This document shows, piece after piece, positions 18,803 to 28,560 of a stretch of 64,000 nucleotides of DNA. Within the stretch, counting starts at the first letter, position 1. Every line of letters begins with the position of its first letter. The DNA comes from SKKY01 sp965228015 (GTDB taxonomy: Bacteria; Bacillota; Peptococcia; Peptococcales; SKKY01): assembly GCA_965228015.1 (NCBI GenBank), contig OZ245787.1, positions 1,550,001-1,614,000 of the forward strand, written 5' to 3'. The position numbers and the translations under genes were made by a program. The notes beneath the pieces were generated by a model. The model was not told the DNA's origin. It searched no databases and saw only the letters and a program-made list of their open reading frames with translations.

Positions 18803-18843
18803 AATAATAAGCCACTCTGGGAAATCCAGGGTGGCTTATTATT
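18803..18843. terminator. Bidirectional terminator of ssrA
   Basis: AATAATAAGCCACTCTGG pairs with CCAGGGTGGCTTATTATT around GAAAT. T-rich bases follow on both sides. It overlaps the 3' end of the endonuclease remnant on the minus strand. Confidence 0.9.
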
Positions 18844-19256
18844 TTAATTTAAAGAAAGTTTCTATGAATAAGAACTTCTTTTCTAGCATTTCTTTAGTAT
18901 ATATTCCATTTCTTGGTGTAAGTTTTTTATAATTGTTAAGTATAAAGCTTGCTCTTGCTTTTTTTGAATTTATTACTAAGTAGGGTTCAATTTCTTGTAG
19001 AATAAAGAGAGCATAATTTTATTTAAGCATGCATGACCATGAGCCTCTATGTTTTTCGGTATTATAATTTCTTTTTTTGAGATAGCTCCCTCTCCGATTC
19101 TTTCTTTTAACCATAACAATAATTCTATATCTGATGATGCAACAGATATAGTTGGAGATGGTAAATTACCTTTTTATGACTTGTAAGTGTTATTGCTCCT
19201 TCTCCATCTATAATTCCAGCAATATAAGCTGCTTCTTCAGCTTTTAGTTTTTCCAC
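18839..19256 (-). pseudogene. LAGLIDADG homing endonuclease remnant
   Basis: Reading the minus strand from GTG 19256: VEKLKAEEAAYIAGIIDGEG carries a single LAGLIDADG motif with its acidic metal ligand, as in small dimeric endonucleases of about 140-150 residues. Joining frames gives SPTISVASSDIELLLWLKE, then ALFILQEIEPYLVINSKKA and a TAA at 18839. Lesions: a one-base loss in the A5 run at about 19170, a second frameshift in the middle and an in-frame TAA. It abuts the intron-bearing tmRNA gene on the opposite strand, so it is plausibly the lost partner of that intron. No ribosome binding site is evident before the GTG. Confidence 0.75.
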
Positions 19257-19795
19257 AAAAACACACCCGAACACTAATTCGAAAACAAGTATATCGAAGG
19301 AGCTACTCTTAAGCAATAATATTTGAAAAAAGATTAGAAATATTATATAAAAAGTAAATAATTGATAAAAGAAAGTTCGATTTCTCTTTTCTCCAGTCTA
19401 GTCCACCATAAAAACCATCTATTGATAAAATAATTTATCGATAGATGGTTTTTATGGTGCTTTGAAAACCTTTAAAGATAAGGCCTACATAAATTAAATA
19501 AAAACAGAGGGAAACGATAACCAAATTTTATATAGATCTTTTCCGGGAAATTGGTATCCTTTTTGTAAATGCGCTTTTACAATTTTTGAACATTAAAGTT
19601 AAGTGTTTGACAATTTGGAGATTATATTTCCCGTAGCACTATTGTTACATATATTTATGATAAAATAAAATTATAATAAACATAGAAGTAATTTCTCATG
19701 AAAAGTAATTTTGAAATAAATTTAGAATTTAAAGATATTCAGTTTTTATAATATATGAATCATCAAAGTGCTGCAGTATAAGGGGTTGTTTTTTA
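19257..19795. other. Intergenic region without a recognised gene
   Basis: AT-rich, about 540 bases. The only structure I see is the hairpin at 19404-19459. A TTGACA at about 19608 and several AT-rich -10-like boxes could drive the J-domain gene, but none has convincing spacing. No RNA gene was recognised. Confidence 0.5.
19404..19459. repeat. 26-bp inverted repeat forming a long hairpin
   Basis: CACCATAAAAACCATCTATT continuing to GATAAA pairs with its complement at 19434-19459 with one G-T mismatch and a four-base loop. No T tract follows. It could be a small RNA element, an IS remnant or the far boundary of the ssrA-linked insertion. Confidence 0.75.
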
Positions 19796-20632
19796 ATGGA
19801 TAAAAAGGATCTGGTTGAAAAAACCGCATCTGAAAATTGTACAATAATTTTGTTCCCGGAGTTTGTGACTCTGAAAACAGAAGTTGAGAAGCTTCGCACA
19901 GAGATGTCTATGTTGCTTTTGGAACGAGATGGACTCTTGTTTGTTGAATGCAAAAATATCGAAATGGCATATATGCTGGCTTTGGGCAATTTGGAATACA
20001 AGGCCTACGAGTTGCATTCTGCAGTTCTTCGCCTTAAGAGGAAAATCGAACTTATTCAATCAAAGAAAAATAGACAGGAAAAGATTATCCTTTCTGCTAT
20101 AGAGCAAACCCTTGATGATGAATTTGCCAAGTATAAGGAGCAACTGGATGAGCAGATAAATAAGATGAATTCTGCTTTGGAACGCAGTAAGAGTGAGTTC
20201 CTTTCAGAAGAGGATTCGAAAGAACTGAAGAAACTATTTCGCTCCGTGGTAAAACCACTCCACCCAGATATTCATCTAGACATTACCAAGGCGCAAGTTG
20301 TTTTATTCCATAATGCAGTTTCTGCATATGAAAAGGGCGATATTGACAGCTTGCGAATTATCAGTGCAATGGTCTCAGAACCTGCGCTCCCCGATTATAG
20401 AGAAAACGGCATGACCATTCTGGCAAAGGAAAAAGAGCGTCTTACCAATCTTTTAGGTATCATTAAAGATAAAATTACTGAAATTAAAGGTGAGCATCCA
20501 TATACAATAAAATCCCTTGTCAATGATGAGGGAAAAATAGAAGAGAAAAAAGTTGAATTGGAGGATATAATTTCTCAGCTTAAAGAAACACTGGAACTTT
20601 ATAAAACAAGAATAAAGGAAATGTTGAGGTGA
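19796..20632 (+). CDS. J-domain-like coiled-coil protein
   Basis: 278 residues, acidic and helical. N-terminal and central parts (about 25-120) look coiled-coil (LKTEVEKLRTEM, FAKYKEQLDEQINKMN). At about 145-190 a degenerate J domain carries the HPD motif (FRSVVKPLHPDIHLD) followed by ALFHNAV-like helix VVLFHNAVSAYEKGD. The C-terminal 60 residues again form a long helix. A DnaK-stimulating or scaffold role is inferred. ATG 19796 lacks a strong ribosome binding site (AAGGGG about 10 bases upstream). The stop overlaps the ribosome binding site of the HIRAN gene, suggesting one transcript. Intact. Confidence 0.75.
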   Translation: MDKKDLVEKTASENCTIILFPEFVTLKTEVEKLRTEMSMLLLERDGLLFVECKNIEMAYMLALGNLEYKAYELHSAVLRLKRKIELIQSKKNRQEKIILSAIEQTLDDEFAKYKEQLDEQINKMNSALERSKSEFLSEEDSKELKKLFRSVVKPLHPDIHLDITKAQVVLFHNAVSAYEKGDIDSLRIISAMVSEPALPDYRENGMTILAKEKERLTNLLGIIKDKITEIKGEHPYTIKSLVNDEGKIEEKKVELEDIISQLKETLELYKTRIKEMLR

Positions 20633-20637
20633 GCCTT

Positions 20638-21035
20638 ATGAGTAATATAATTAAATCCGAAGGAACTAGGTTTGTTGGCCTACTACACGGTCAAAAGGGA
20701 GAACTTACCATTTCAAAGCCTTTTAAAAGGGATATTTTTCTATTCGATACCCATGTTGTGGGGACTACTCATGTTAAAGGAATTGAGGAACTAGTTCTAC
20801 ATCTGAGTATTGACGATAAATTGAGTTTCTTTCGAGAGCCGAACAACAATTATGACAAAAAGCCATTGTAATAAGAAATAAAGAAGGTGTGAAAATAGGC
20901 TATGTCCCAAGAGAGGATAATGCTGTATTTTCTCGATTGATGGATGCAGGCAAATTGCTCTATGGCAAAATTTCCAATAAGGAGATGAAAGGCAAATGGA
21001 TTAATATAAAAATCAACATATATTTACAGGAGTGA
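20638..21035 (+). pseudogene. HIRAN-domain protein, one frameshift
   Basis: About 132 residues when the frame is restored. The HIRAN domain covers most of it: FDTHVVGTTHVKGI, LHLSIDDKLSFFREPNN, YDKKAIVIRNKEG, KIGYVPREDNAVFSRLMDAGK. HIRAN domains bind single-stranded or 3' DNA ends, usually in repair or helicase contexts. A one-base loss in the A run at about 20862 (GACAAAAAGCC needs six A) truncates it at 80 residues. ATG 20638 is chosen because GAGGTGAG lies just upstream. Paired with the J-domain gene. Confidence 0.8.
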
Positions 21036-21153
21036 AAATGAGACTCATTTATACATCAAGAGGATGAGGTAAATTAATTGAAAGGTGGAAAATAATATGG
21101 ATAATGAAAAATTAATTTTTTCGGCTGAATCTTTGAAAAGTTTAAGCTCTTCA

Positions 21154-22056
21154 TCAGTAAAGGTTTCTGTGAGCCTTTTTTTCAACTCCGTTGTTATTCA
21201 CTATACATGGCAGGCTGGTTGCAATGCCAGTTACACCATATTCTCCATTTAAAATCGTGCTTACTGTAGAAATTGTTGTTTTTCCGTTGATAATTGCATC
21301 TGCAAGAGAGGCAACGCAGGTAGCAATTCCAAAATGAGTTTTACCTTTGGTTTTAATTATATCTGCTCCCATAGTTCTAACAGTGTCGGCAATCTTTTGC
21401 TTATCTTCTAGAGTAAAAGGAATTCCTTTAATTTTACAATGCTCATCTATTGGAATTCCAGAGACTGTGACCATAGACCATAGAGGCACTTGAGATTCTC
21501 CGTGTTCTCCAACGATCATACCATGCACAAGTTCAGTGTTAACATTTAGATGATCTGCAATTGCTCGGATAAAGTGGGAGCTGTCCAAAAGACAACTTGT
21601 GCCGAAAACACGCCCCTCAGGTAATCCGGTCCATTCAATAGCCTTTTGAGTAATTATATCCACAGGATTTGTAATCAAAACAATAATTCCTTTTGTGTAA
21701 TGAGGAGCTAGATTTTCCAGGACACTTTTAACTATGGACAGATTCCTTTCAGCCAGCTCCAGGCGTGTTTCTCCTTCTCTCCGGTTTCTCCCCGCAGTAA
21801 TGATTATCAAATCACTGTCTTTGCAATCTGAATAATCTCCAGCATAAATTGAACCTGAGCCCATTGATGGAATACCGTGGGCGATATCAAGAATTTCTCC
21901 CTGAGAAGCCTTTCTGTTAATATTCACAAGAACAATTTCCCTTGCCAGCTCTTTCGTCATTAGAGCATAAGCTGTAGTTGAGCCAACAAATCCAGTCCCG
22001 GTTATTGCCACTTTCTTTTTGTATGGTATATCTTTAATATTAGTTTTAAATAACAC
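21154..22056 (-). CDS. ldh: L-lactate dehydrogenase, C terminus frameshifted
   Basis: Interconverts pyruvate and lactate with NADH. Rossmann motif ITGTGFVGSTTAYAL, mobile-loop Arg region RNRREGETRLELAERN, LITNPVDI, substrate Arg/Asp region, and the catalytic His in VGEHGESQVPLWS are all present. GTG 22056 with GGATGTGAG before it is a better start than ATG 22074. Near 21170 an extra base in an A7 run shifts the frame, so the normal tail (RLTETFTDEELKLFKDSAEK, readable to about 21115) is replaced by AHRNLY. Loss of the last helix would probably harm but may not abolish folding. Confidence 0.88.
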   Translation of the reverse strand: MLFKTNIKDIPYKKKVAITGTGFVGSTTAYALMTKELAREIVLVNINRKASQGEILDIAHGIPSMGSGSIYAGDYSDCKDSDLIIITAGRNRREGETRLELAERNLSIVKSVLENLAPHYTKGIIVLITNPVDIITQKAIEWTGLPEGRVFGTSCLLDSSHFIRAIADHLNVNTELVHGMIVGEHGESQVPLWSMVTVSGIPIDEHCKIKGIPFTLEDKQKIADTVRTMGADIIKTKGKTHFGIATCVASLADAIINGKTTISTVSTILNGEYGVTGIATSLPCIVNNNGVEKKAHRNLY

Positions 22057-22190
22057 AATCTCACATCCAGGCATATAATTTTAATAACTTACCCAAAAAG
22101 TTGCACTTTAAATACTGTATACAAAAGGAATGGTTTTTGTAAAACTGTAAAAACTAAACAGATATTCTTTGTAAATTTACGTAGAAAAAC

Positions 22191-22219
22191 TTGACACTAA
22201 ATAGGATCAGCCATATAGT
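22191..22219 (+). promoter_or_regulatory. SigA-type promoter of feoA
   Basis: TTGACA and TATAGT with a 17-base spacer. A 10-bp palindrome GTAAATTTAC lies just upstream at 22171-22180 between ldh and feoA. Confidence 0.7.
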
Positions 22220-22270
22220 AAACATCACAAGTTAGTTTTGCCGAACTTTTTTGTTAAAGGAGATGTCCTA

Positions 22271-22558
22271 ATGGAAATGGCTGTATTTAGCAGTTTATTT
22301 AAAAACAGAGCACTGAGCAGAAAATCAGTGAATGAATCAGAGAACAGAAATCTAACCCATTGTGATGTTAATATTCCCTATTTAATCAAGAAAATTGACG
22401 CCCAGGATAAGGAAATGGAAAAGTTTCTTTTTACTCTTGGTTGTTATGAAGGGGAAAGAATTACTGTGATATCCATATTAGCAGATAATTACATTATAAA
22501 TGTTAAAGATGCCAGATATAGCATAGACAAAGAATTGGCCCAGGGGATTCTTATATAA
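22271..22558 (+). CDS. feoA: FeoA-domain protein
   Basis: A small cytosolic SH3-like protein that assists the ferrous iron permease FeoB. About 95 residues; the N-terminal 35 residues are a basic extension and the FeoA fold covers the rest (IPYLIKKIDAQDKEMEKFL, LGCYEGERITVISIL, YIINVKDARYSIDKELA). ATG 22271 is chosen over TTG 22238 because AAAGGAG sits seven bases before it. Its TAA lies inside the 8-bp target duplication of ISL3 copy B, so the protein is intact but its link to feoB is cut. Confidence 0.85.
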   Translation: MEMAVFSSLFKNRALSRKSVNESENRNLTHCDVNIPYLIKKIDAQDKEMEKFLFTLGCYEGERITVISILADNYIINVKDARYSIDKELAQGILI

Positions 22559-22561
22559 ACA

Positions 22562-23947
22562 GGTTCTTTGTCAAATGTTGGGGTAACCCAATTAGATTAG
22601 ATTCCATGAGTACCACATTGAAAAATGCGGTACTTTTTTAAATTGTTTTTAGTTCATTACGTGCATTATTCTGTTTTTGAATCTCCAAAAATTTCTTACA
22701 CCATAAGCATTTCTTTTTAAAACCTTAATTTTGTTGTTAACTCCTTCTGTATATCCGTTAGTATAAGTACAAGTAAATGAATTAAGAATATATTTCTGCC
22801 AGTTGAAAATGGTTCTGGAGCATTTATCGAATTCTTCAAGCTCACAGGACATAACAAACATATACCAGGCTTTCAAATTCTTTTTTGCACTTTCTAAATC
22901 ACTGCTGTCAACAAAGTTATAAAATTTTTCTTTTAACATATAAGCTTTTTGCAGTTTCTCAGAAGTAGCAAGCATAACGTTTACCTGGTCAATTTCTTCA
23001 GGAGTTAAATACTTCATTCTTTTTAAGAGAAGGGAGCGACTTCTTTTGAAATATCTTCGCCTTTCCTTGGCAAATTTCTTTTGCTCATCTTTCCTAATTC
23101 TTTCAAATGCCTAAGTGACCTGCCTAATGAAATGGAATTTATCGATAATGATAGTTGCATTTTTAAAATATGTTTCAGCAATATCCTTGTAAGGTTGCCA
23201 CATATCCATAATGAAGTATTTTACTTTATCCCTGTCATTGAATTTCCTGAAATAGTCCGATAAAATGTGTTGTTCTCTTCCGTGAAGAATATCAAGTACC
23301 TTCTTGTTTTGGGGATCAGTTAATATGCACTGGTACTTTTTGCCCCCGGCATTACCTTTAAATTCATCAATAGAGATTGCTTCGGGCAATTTTGTTAGGG
23401 AATAGTTTATGAATCTAAAAAGCCTGAGAGCCGTTGATGGTGAAATATTATTCTCTTTGGCAATATCAGATACAGAGTAAACATTTTTCATTCGAGTAAT
23501 TATGTATTTTATCAGCCTGCTGGTCATTCTTTGATAGCGGGGGAGAAAATCATTTTTTTCGTAGAATTTTTTATTGCAGTGATTACAAACGTACCTTCTT
23601 TTTTTATAGTAAAGGTAGGTTTTCTTCCTTGAGATGGAAATATCTTTTATCATTTGAATTCTGTAATCATGAACTTTACTGGTTTGTTGATGGCATTTGG
23701 GGCAATTATGAGTTTTAATCTCCAGAGAAAAAGGAAAGGACATTGAATCAGAAGAAGTTTCTAATTGTTCTAAAACTATCCCTTTAAAACCAATTAATTT
23801 TTTAATATAATAGTTATTACAGAGCATAAGTAAATTCCTCCTTAGATTACAGTGGGTGTTCTCTAATATAGACTTACCCAATGCTCTGTATTTTTTCGCA
23901 AAAAATGTCAGAATGGTTTTTACCACCCCAACATTTATTGTAGAACC
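22562..23947 (-). mobile_element. ISL3-like insertion sequence, copy B
   Basis: 1386 bp, with terminal repeats GGTTCTTTGTCAAATGTTGG and, reversed, GGTTCTACAATAAATGTTGG. Perfect 8-bp target duplication TATAAACA at 22554-22561 and 23948-23955, so this insertion is the cleanest of the three. It separates feoA from feoB. Confidence 0.95.
22649..23827 (-). pseudogene. ISL3-family transposase, single premature stop (copy B)
   Basis: Full-length frame of about 392 residues from ATG 23827 (AAGGAGG upstream) except for one TAG at 23111 replacing Trp in QVTWAF. Catalytic SIDEFKG, DMWQPY and YTEGVNNK are all present; the Gln of TDPQNK, which is a stop in copies A and C, is intact here. Readthrough would restore the protein. 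Confidence 0.9.
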
Positions 23948-24025
23948 TATAAACAAAAGGAATCCCGGCTCTTTTTTTAAATAATTTGTTAGCCAAAACT
24001 AACATAAAATATAAGGAGGAAGATT

Positions 24026-25989
24026 ATGCGCTTCGCATTGGCAGGTAACCCTAATAGTGGTAAGACAACATTGTTTAACGCAATTACAGGAAAAATTGAA
24101 CAAGTAGGAAACTGGGCAGGAGTAACAATTGCCAAAAAAGAGGGAGATTTGAAAAAGAATCTTAATCCAGGAAAAGAGAAAATAAGAATTGTTAACCTTC
24201 CAGGAGTGTATTCCCTTACACCCTTTACCTCTGAAGAAAGTATTACCTACGACTTTGTCAGGGAAGAAAATCCAGATGTGATTATTAATATAGTAGATGC
24301 TACAAATCTTAGCAGGAGCCTGTTTTTCACAACTCAGTTATTGGAGCTGGGAATTCCTCTTGTTATTGCATTAAACAAAGGAGATCTTCTTGAAAAAAAG
24401 AAATAAAAATTGATAAAAATCTTCTTGGGGAAAAGCTTAATGTAGCTGTTGTTGAAACGGTTTCCGCTATGGACAAAGGACTAGACAAACTTATCTTAGA
24501 AACAGTATCATCCTCAGAAAAAGTTCAAAAGAATAATCTGCCTTCAGGTCTTGATGATGACAAAAATCGTTTTGCTTTTGTAGATGAAATTGTAAAGAAA
24601 ATAGAAATAAGAGAAACTGCAAGTCATAAGCAAACAAAATAAGATGCAGTAGACAGAATAGTAACAAATAAATTTTTAGGTATCCCAATTTTTGCTGCAG
24701 TAATCTTCGCAGTATTTTCTGTATCTCAAACTTATCTTGGCCCTCTTCTTGCAGATTTTCTTGTTGGGTAGATAGATAAATTTTATGTATATGTAGCTTC
24801 TTTTCTTGGAGAAAGTGCTTCTCCGGTTTTAACTGCCTTGCTTCTTGATGGAATAATTGGTGGTGTGGGAGCGGTAATGGGTTTTCTGCCTTTGATTATG
24901 GCACTATTCTTTATGCTGGCCCTACTGGAAGACAGTGGCTATATGGCAAGAGTTGCTGTAGTAATGGACAGATATCTTAAAAAAATTGGTTTATCAGGGA
25001 AATCGATTATACCAATGATAATTGGAACAGGTTGTGCAATACCGGGAGTAATGGCCACAAGAACTATAAAGAATGAAACACAATGCAGGACAACTGCTAT
25101 GTTAAATCCTTTCATGCCCTGTGGTGCAAAACTTCCGATAATAGCTCTCTTCGCAGGTGTCTTTTTTGAAGATGCTGCCTGAGTTGGAACTTTAATGTAC
25201 TTCGTTGCAATTTTTATAATTATAATTGGAGCTCTTTTGGTTCAAAAAATAACTAAAGAGGGACCTTCAAGAAATTATTTTATTTTAGAATTGCCGGAAT
25301 ATAAATTCCCAAGTTTAAAAAGAGCCACATTAAATATGTTTTCAAGAGGAAAAGTTTTTATTATGAAAGCTGCAACAATTATTTTAATATGTAACGCAGC
25401 AGTGTAAATTATGCAAAGTTTTACCTGGAATTTCCAAGTTGTTGAAGAAGGAATGGAAAGTGCCAGTATTTTAGCTGGTATATCTGCTCCCTTTGCTTTT
25501 ATCTTTATTCCTTTGGGCTTTGGAGTATGGCAGTTAACTGCAGCGGCAATTACAGGCTTCATTGCAAAAGAAAACGTAGTCGGAACCCTTGCAGTTGTTT
25601 ATGGAATTACTAATTTTATTGACACTGAAGAATTAGTATTAGTTTTTGGAGCTGCGGATGTTGCTTCTGTTATGGGATTAACTTCTGTTGGAGCATTAGC
25701 ATATTTAATGTTTAATCTTTTTGCTCCTCCTTGTTTTGCAGCAATTGGAGCAATGAATGCAGAAATGGATAGCAAAAAATGGCTTTGGGCTGGAATAGGT
25801 TTTCAATTTGGAATAGGCTATACTGTAGCGTATTTTGTTTATCAAACGGGAACTCTTTTAACAACAGGAAGTTTTGGAGCAGGAGCAATTTCTGGTTTAA
25901 TCGGAGTGATTGCCTTTTTCGCAACAATAACTTATCTTATTAGAAAGAGAGAACAAGAAGTTAATTTAAGAGTAGGGGAGGTACATTAA
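24026..25989 (+). pseudogene. feoB: Ferrous iron transport protein B, five lesions
   Basis: GTP-driven Fe2+ permease, about 655 residues when joined. N-terminal G domain: G1 AGNPNSGKTTLFNAIT, G2 NWAGVTIAKKEG, G3 VNLPGVYSL, G4 ALNKGD. Membrane domain Gate regions: MGFLPLIMALFFMLALLEDS, GTGCAIPGVMATRTI, FMPCGAKLPI, and the conserved FIAKENVVGTLA. Lesions: frameshift near 24403, TAA 24640, TAG 24769 (Trp likely), TGA 25180 (Trp likely), TAA 25405. Start ATG 24026 has AAGGAGGAAG upstream. With this many lesions the iron permease is almost surely dead unless the consensus is faulty. Confidence 0.92.
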
Positions 25990-25990
25990 A

Positions 25991-26137
25991 ATGGCAGATA
26001 TAATTTTAACTGCAGTTATTGTTTTAATTATTGGGGCAGCTTCCCTGAAAATGATTCGAGATAATAAAAAGGGTAGCAAGTGTGCCGGATGCCCCTACGT
26101 AGATCAAGCTACCAATGCTTGCAGCTATAAAAAATAA
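25991..26137 (+). CDS. FeoB-associated Cys-rich membrane protein
   Basis: 48 residues: one membrane helix (IILTAVIVLIIGAASL) then a basic stretch and the Cys cluster KCAGCPYVDQATNACSY typical of the small proteins encoded after feoB. The ribosome binding site GGGGAGG lies within the feoB end. Thought to help FeoB at the membrane; function not established. Intact. Confidence 0.85.
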   Translation: MADIILTAVIVLIIGAASLKMIRDNKKGSKCAGCPYVDQATNACSYKK

Positions 26138-26228
26138 ATTTTATTGATAAAATAAATTAAAGCAATTGACCATTTAAATTCTTAGTGATATATTAATTGA
26201 TAATTTAATATTCATTAATAAAATCGTT

Positions 26229-26468
26229 GATGGAGAGAGTAAGTTTCAATAAGAAAGTTTCAGAGAGCTGGGTTTAGGTGGGAGCCCGGTACGAGTATGT
26301 TGAATCCGAAAATCACTCCTGAGGTGCGGACCGAAAAAGTTTTTTAGTAGGCTCCGGCGGTATCCTCCGTTACAGGGAGAACATATGATAGTATGTTTTA
26401 GTGATTAATGGGTGGTACAGCGAATGTTTATATAGACCTTCGTCCCTTAAGGGATGAAGGTCTATATA
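26229..26468 (+). ncRNA. T-box leader, probably isoleucine-responsive
   Basis: The T-box sequence TGGGTGGTACAGCG is at 26409-26422. Stem I begins at GGAGAGAGTAAG and ends at ACTCCTGAG. The S-turn pair AGTA / GAA is visible and the bases after GAA read A-ATC-A, so the specifier is most likely ATC (Ile) at 26312-26314. An 18-bp hairpin (TATATAGACCTTCGTCCC and complement, 26429-26468) follows, but it lacks a T tract, so the terminator may be weak or control may be on translation: the AGGAGGG of the first gene lies directly after it. Confidence 0.88.
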
Positions 26469-26486
26469 AATTTAGGAGGGAAAAAA

Positions 26487-27066
26487 ATGACAAGTAATGA
26501 AATGGTAGAATTTCGCTGGCATGGACGAGGTGGCCAGGGTGTAAAAATGGCTTGTTTATTATTAGCAGAAGTTGCAGGTCTTCAGGGGAAATATGTGCAG
26601 GGTTTCCCAGAATATGGTCCGGAATGTATGGGGGCACCAATTACTGCCTACGACCGTATTAGTACAGAAAGAAGTAATATTCATTCTTTTATCTATTATC
26701 CTAACTACGTAATTGTTGTTGATGAAACTCTCCTGGATAGTGTTGATGTAACCTCCGGCTTAAAAAAGAAGGAGCGTTAATAATTAATACCCCATCATCA
26801 GGAGAAAAAATCGCCAAAAGCTTAGAGGCTGGCAAGGCAGAGTTTATACTATTGATGCCCGCCGTATATCAGAAGAAATACTTGGCAAAAATTTCCCAAA
26901 TACTCCAATGCTGGCTGCAGCGGTAAAAGTTAGCGGAGCTTTGGATACGGATCAGTTTTTAGAAGAAATAGAGAAATCCTTTAAACATAAATTTGCATCA
27001 AAGCCTCAAGTAATCGAAGGAAATATGGCAACTCTTAGAAAATCTACGGAGGAGGTATCAGCTTAA
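26487..27066 (+). pseudogene. 2-oxoacid:ferredoxin oxidoreductase, gamma subunit
   Basis: The gamma subunit (about 193 residues) of a four-subunit pyruvate- or branched-chain 2-oxoacid:ferredoxin oxidoreductase. Seen: EFRWHGRGGQGVKMACLLLA, EYGPECMGAP, VDETLLDSVDVTSGLKK, then GALIINTPSSGEKI and NFPNTPMLAAAVKVSG. Lesions: the A6 run at about 26762 is one short for seven A, and a base is missing near 26837 (GGCAGAGTT for GGCAAGAGTT). First gene after the T-box; it overlaps the delta gene by one base (TAATG). Confidence 0.85.
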
Positions 27067-27374
27067 TGATAAAGGCAAAAGACATTAATGAGAATACACC
27101 CTGGCAGGATTTGACTCCTGGGGGAGAAATATATGAAGGTGGAACAGCAAGAGATTTTAATACGGAAACCTGGAGAACAAATACACCGGTTTTTCATGAA
27201 GAAGCCTGCAAACACTGTATGCTTTGTGTACCTTTTTGTCCCGATAATGTAATTCCTGTAAAGGACGGAAAGCGTCTTGATTTTGATTTTGATCACTGCA
27301 AAGGTTGTGGAATTTGCATGGAAGTTTGTCCTTTCCCAGCTATAACAATGAAAAGCGGAGGTAGCCCAGAATGA
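27066..27374 (+). CDS. 2-oxoacid:ferredoxin oxidoreductase, delta subunit
   Basis: A 102-residue ferredoxin-type subunit with two [4Fe-4S] sites: CKHCMLCVPFCPDN and CKGCGICMEVCPFP. It carries electrons from the thiamine-diphosphate site to free ferredoxin. The N-terminal segment (WQDLTPGGEIYEGGTA) is usual for the delta chain. It overlaps the alpha gene by four bases. Intact, although both flanking subunit genes are broken. Confidence 0.92.
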   Translation: MIKAKDINENTPWQDLTPGGEIYEGGTARDFNTETWRTNTPVFHEEACKHCMLCVPFCPDNVIPVKDGKRLDFDFDHCKGCGICMEVCPFPAITMKSGGSPE

Positions 27375-28560
27375 GATTAAGTTTATCCGGTAATGAAGCA
27401 GTAGCAAATGCTATTAAACAAATAAATCCAGATGTTATGGGAGCTTTTCCCATCACCCCTTCAACAGAAATAACTGAATATGTGGCAAATTTTGTAGCAA
27501 ATGGGGAAATAGATACAGAGTATGTAACTGTGGAATCAGAGCACAGCTCAATGTCAGTTTGTATTGCTGCAGAAGCTGCGGGAGCAAGATCTGTTTGTGC
27601 AACATCCTCTTGTGGTTTAGCTCTAATGTATGAAATGTTGTATATAGCAGCATCAAGCAGACTCCCTGTAACCTTGGCCTGCGTAAACAGAGCCCTTTCA
27701 GGACCTATTAACATTAACAATGACCACTCTGATTCAATGGGCGCAAAGGACAGCGGTTGGATACAAATTTACGCTGAGAATAATCAGGAAGCTTATGATA
27801 ACTTTATTATGGCTATCTCGGTTGGTGAGTCTCCAGAAGTACGTCTCCCGGTGATGACTTGTATGGATGGATTTATTACCAGTCATTCTGTTGAAAATAT
27901 TGAGCTTTTGGATACAGAAAAAGTTAAAAACTTTGTAGGAGAATTTAAGCCTGAAAATTATCTTCTAAAAAAGGAAAATCCAATGGCAGTTGGTCCCTAT
28001 GATATAAGCGCATATTATATAGAACATAAAGTCCAGCAAGCTGAGGCGATGAAGGCAGCTAAAAAAAGAATTTTAGAAGTTGCCGCAGAATTTGAAAAGA
28101 TTTCAGGTAGAAAATATGGACTGATAGAAGATTACAGAATGGAAGATGCAGAATATGCTTTAGTTCTTATTGGGTCCAGTGCAGGTACAGCTAAAGCAGC
28201 AGTAGATATGTTGAGGGCTCAAGGAAAAAAGTTGGAATTATTAAGGTTAGAGTTTTCCGCCCCTTTCCCGGAGAGGAGCTGGCAAAGGCTTTATCTAAAA
28301 CAAAGGCAGTTGCAGTTATGGATAAATCAGAAGGTTTTTCCGCCCAGGAAGGACCACTTTTCGCCGAAACAAGAAGTGCTTTATATGATCTAAAAGAAAG
28401 ACCGTATCTTGTAAATATAGTATACGGGCTTGGTGGAAGAGACTTTAAAACAGAAGATGCAGATTATTTATTTAACCGTCTGGAAAATATAGCAGTAACA
28501 GGTGAAACAGGACCAGTTTATTCCCACATGGGTCACAGATCAAAGGAGGCTGGAAAATGA
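27371..28560 (+). pseudogene. 2-oxoacid:ferredoxin oxidoreductase, alpha subunit
   Basis: About 395 residues. N-terminal pyrimidine-binding domain (SGNEAVANAI, MGAFPITPSTEIT, VESEHSSMS), the catalytic-domain block ALSGPININNDHSDSMG with SGWIQIYAENNQE, and a C-terminal domain (RPFPGEELAKAL, SEGFSAQEGPLF). One lesion: an A missing in GGAAAAAAGTTGG at about 28229, after which the correct frame reads IIKVRVFRPFPGEE. Sequence is closer in feel to pyruvate oxidoreductases; the Ile T-box instead suggests a branched-chain role. I leave the substrate open. Confidence 0.87.

Noticed and set aside
19377..19408. tRNA- or tmRNA-like 3' end (GTTCGATT ... CCACCA) as an attachment-site copy
   Set aside because: The bases around GTTCGATT do not form a T stem and the sequence does not match the ssrA 3' end closely enough.
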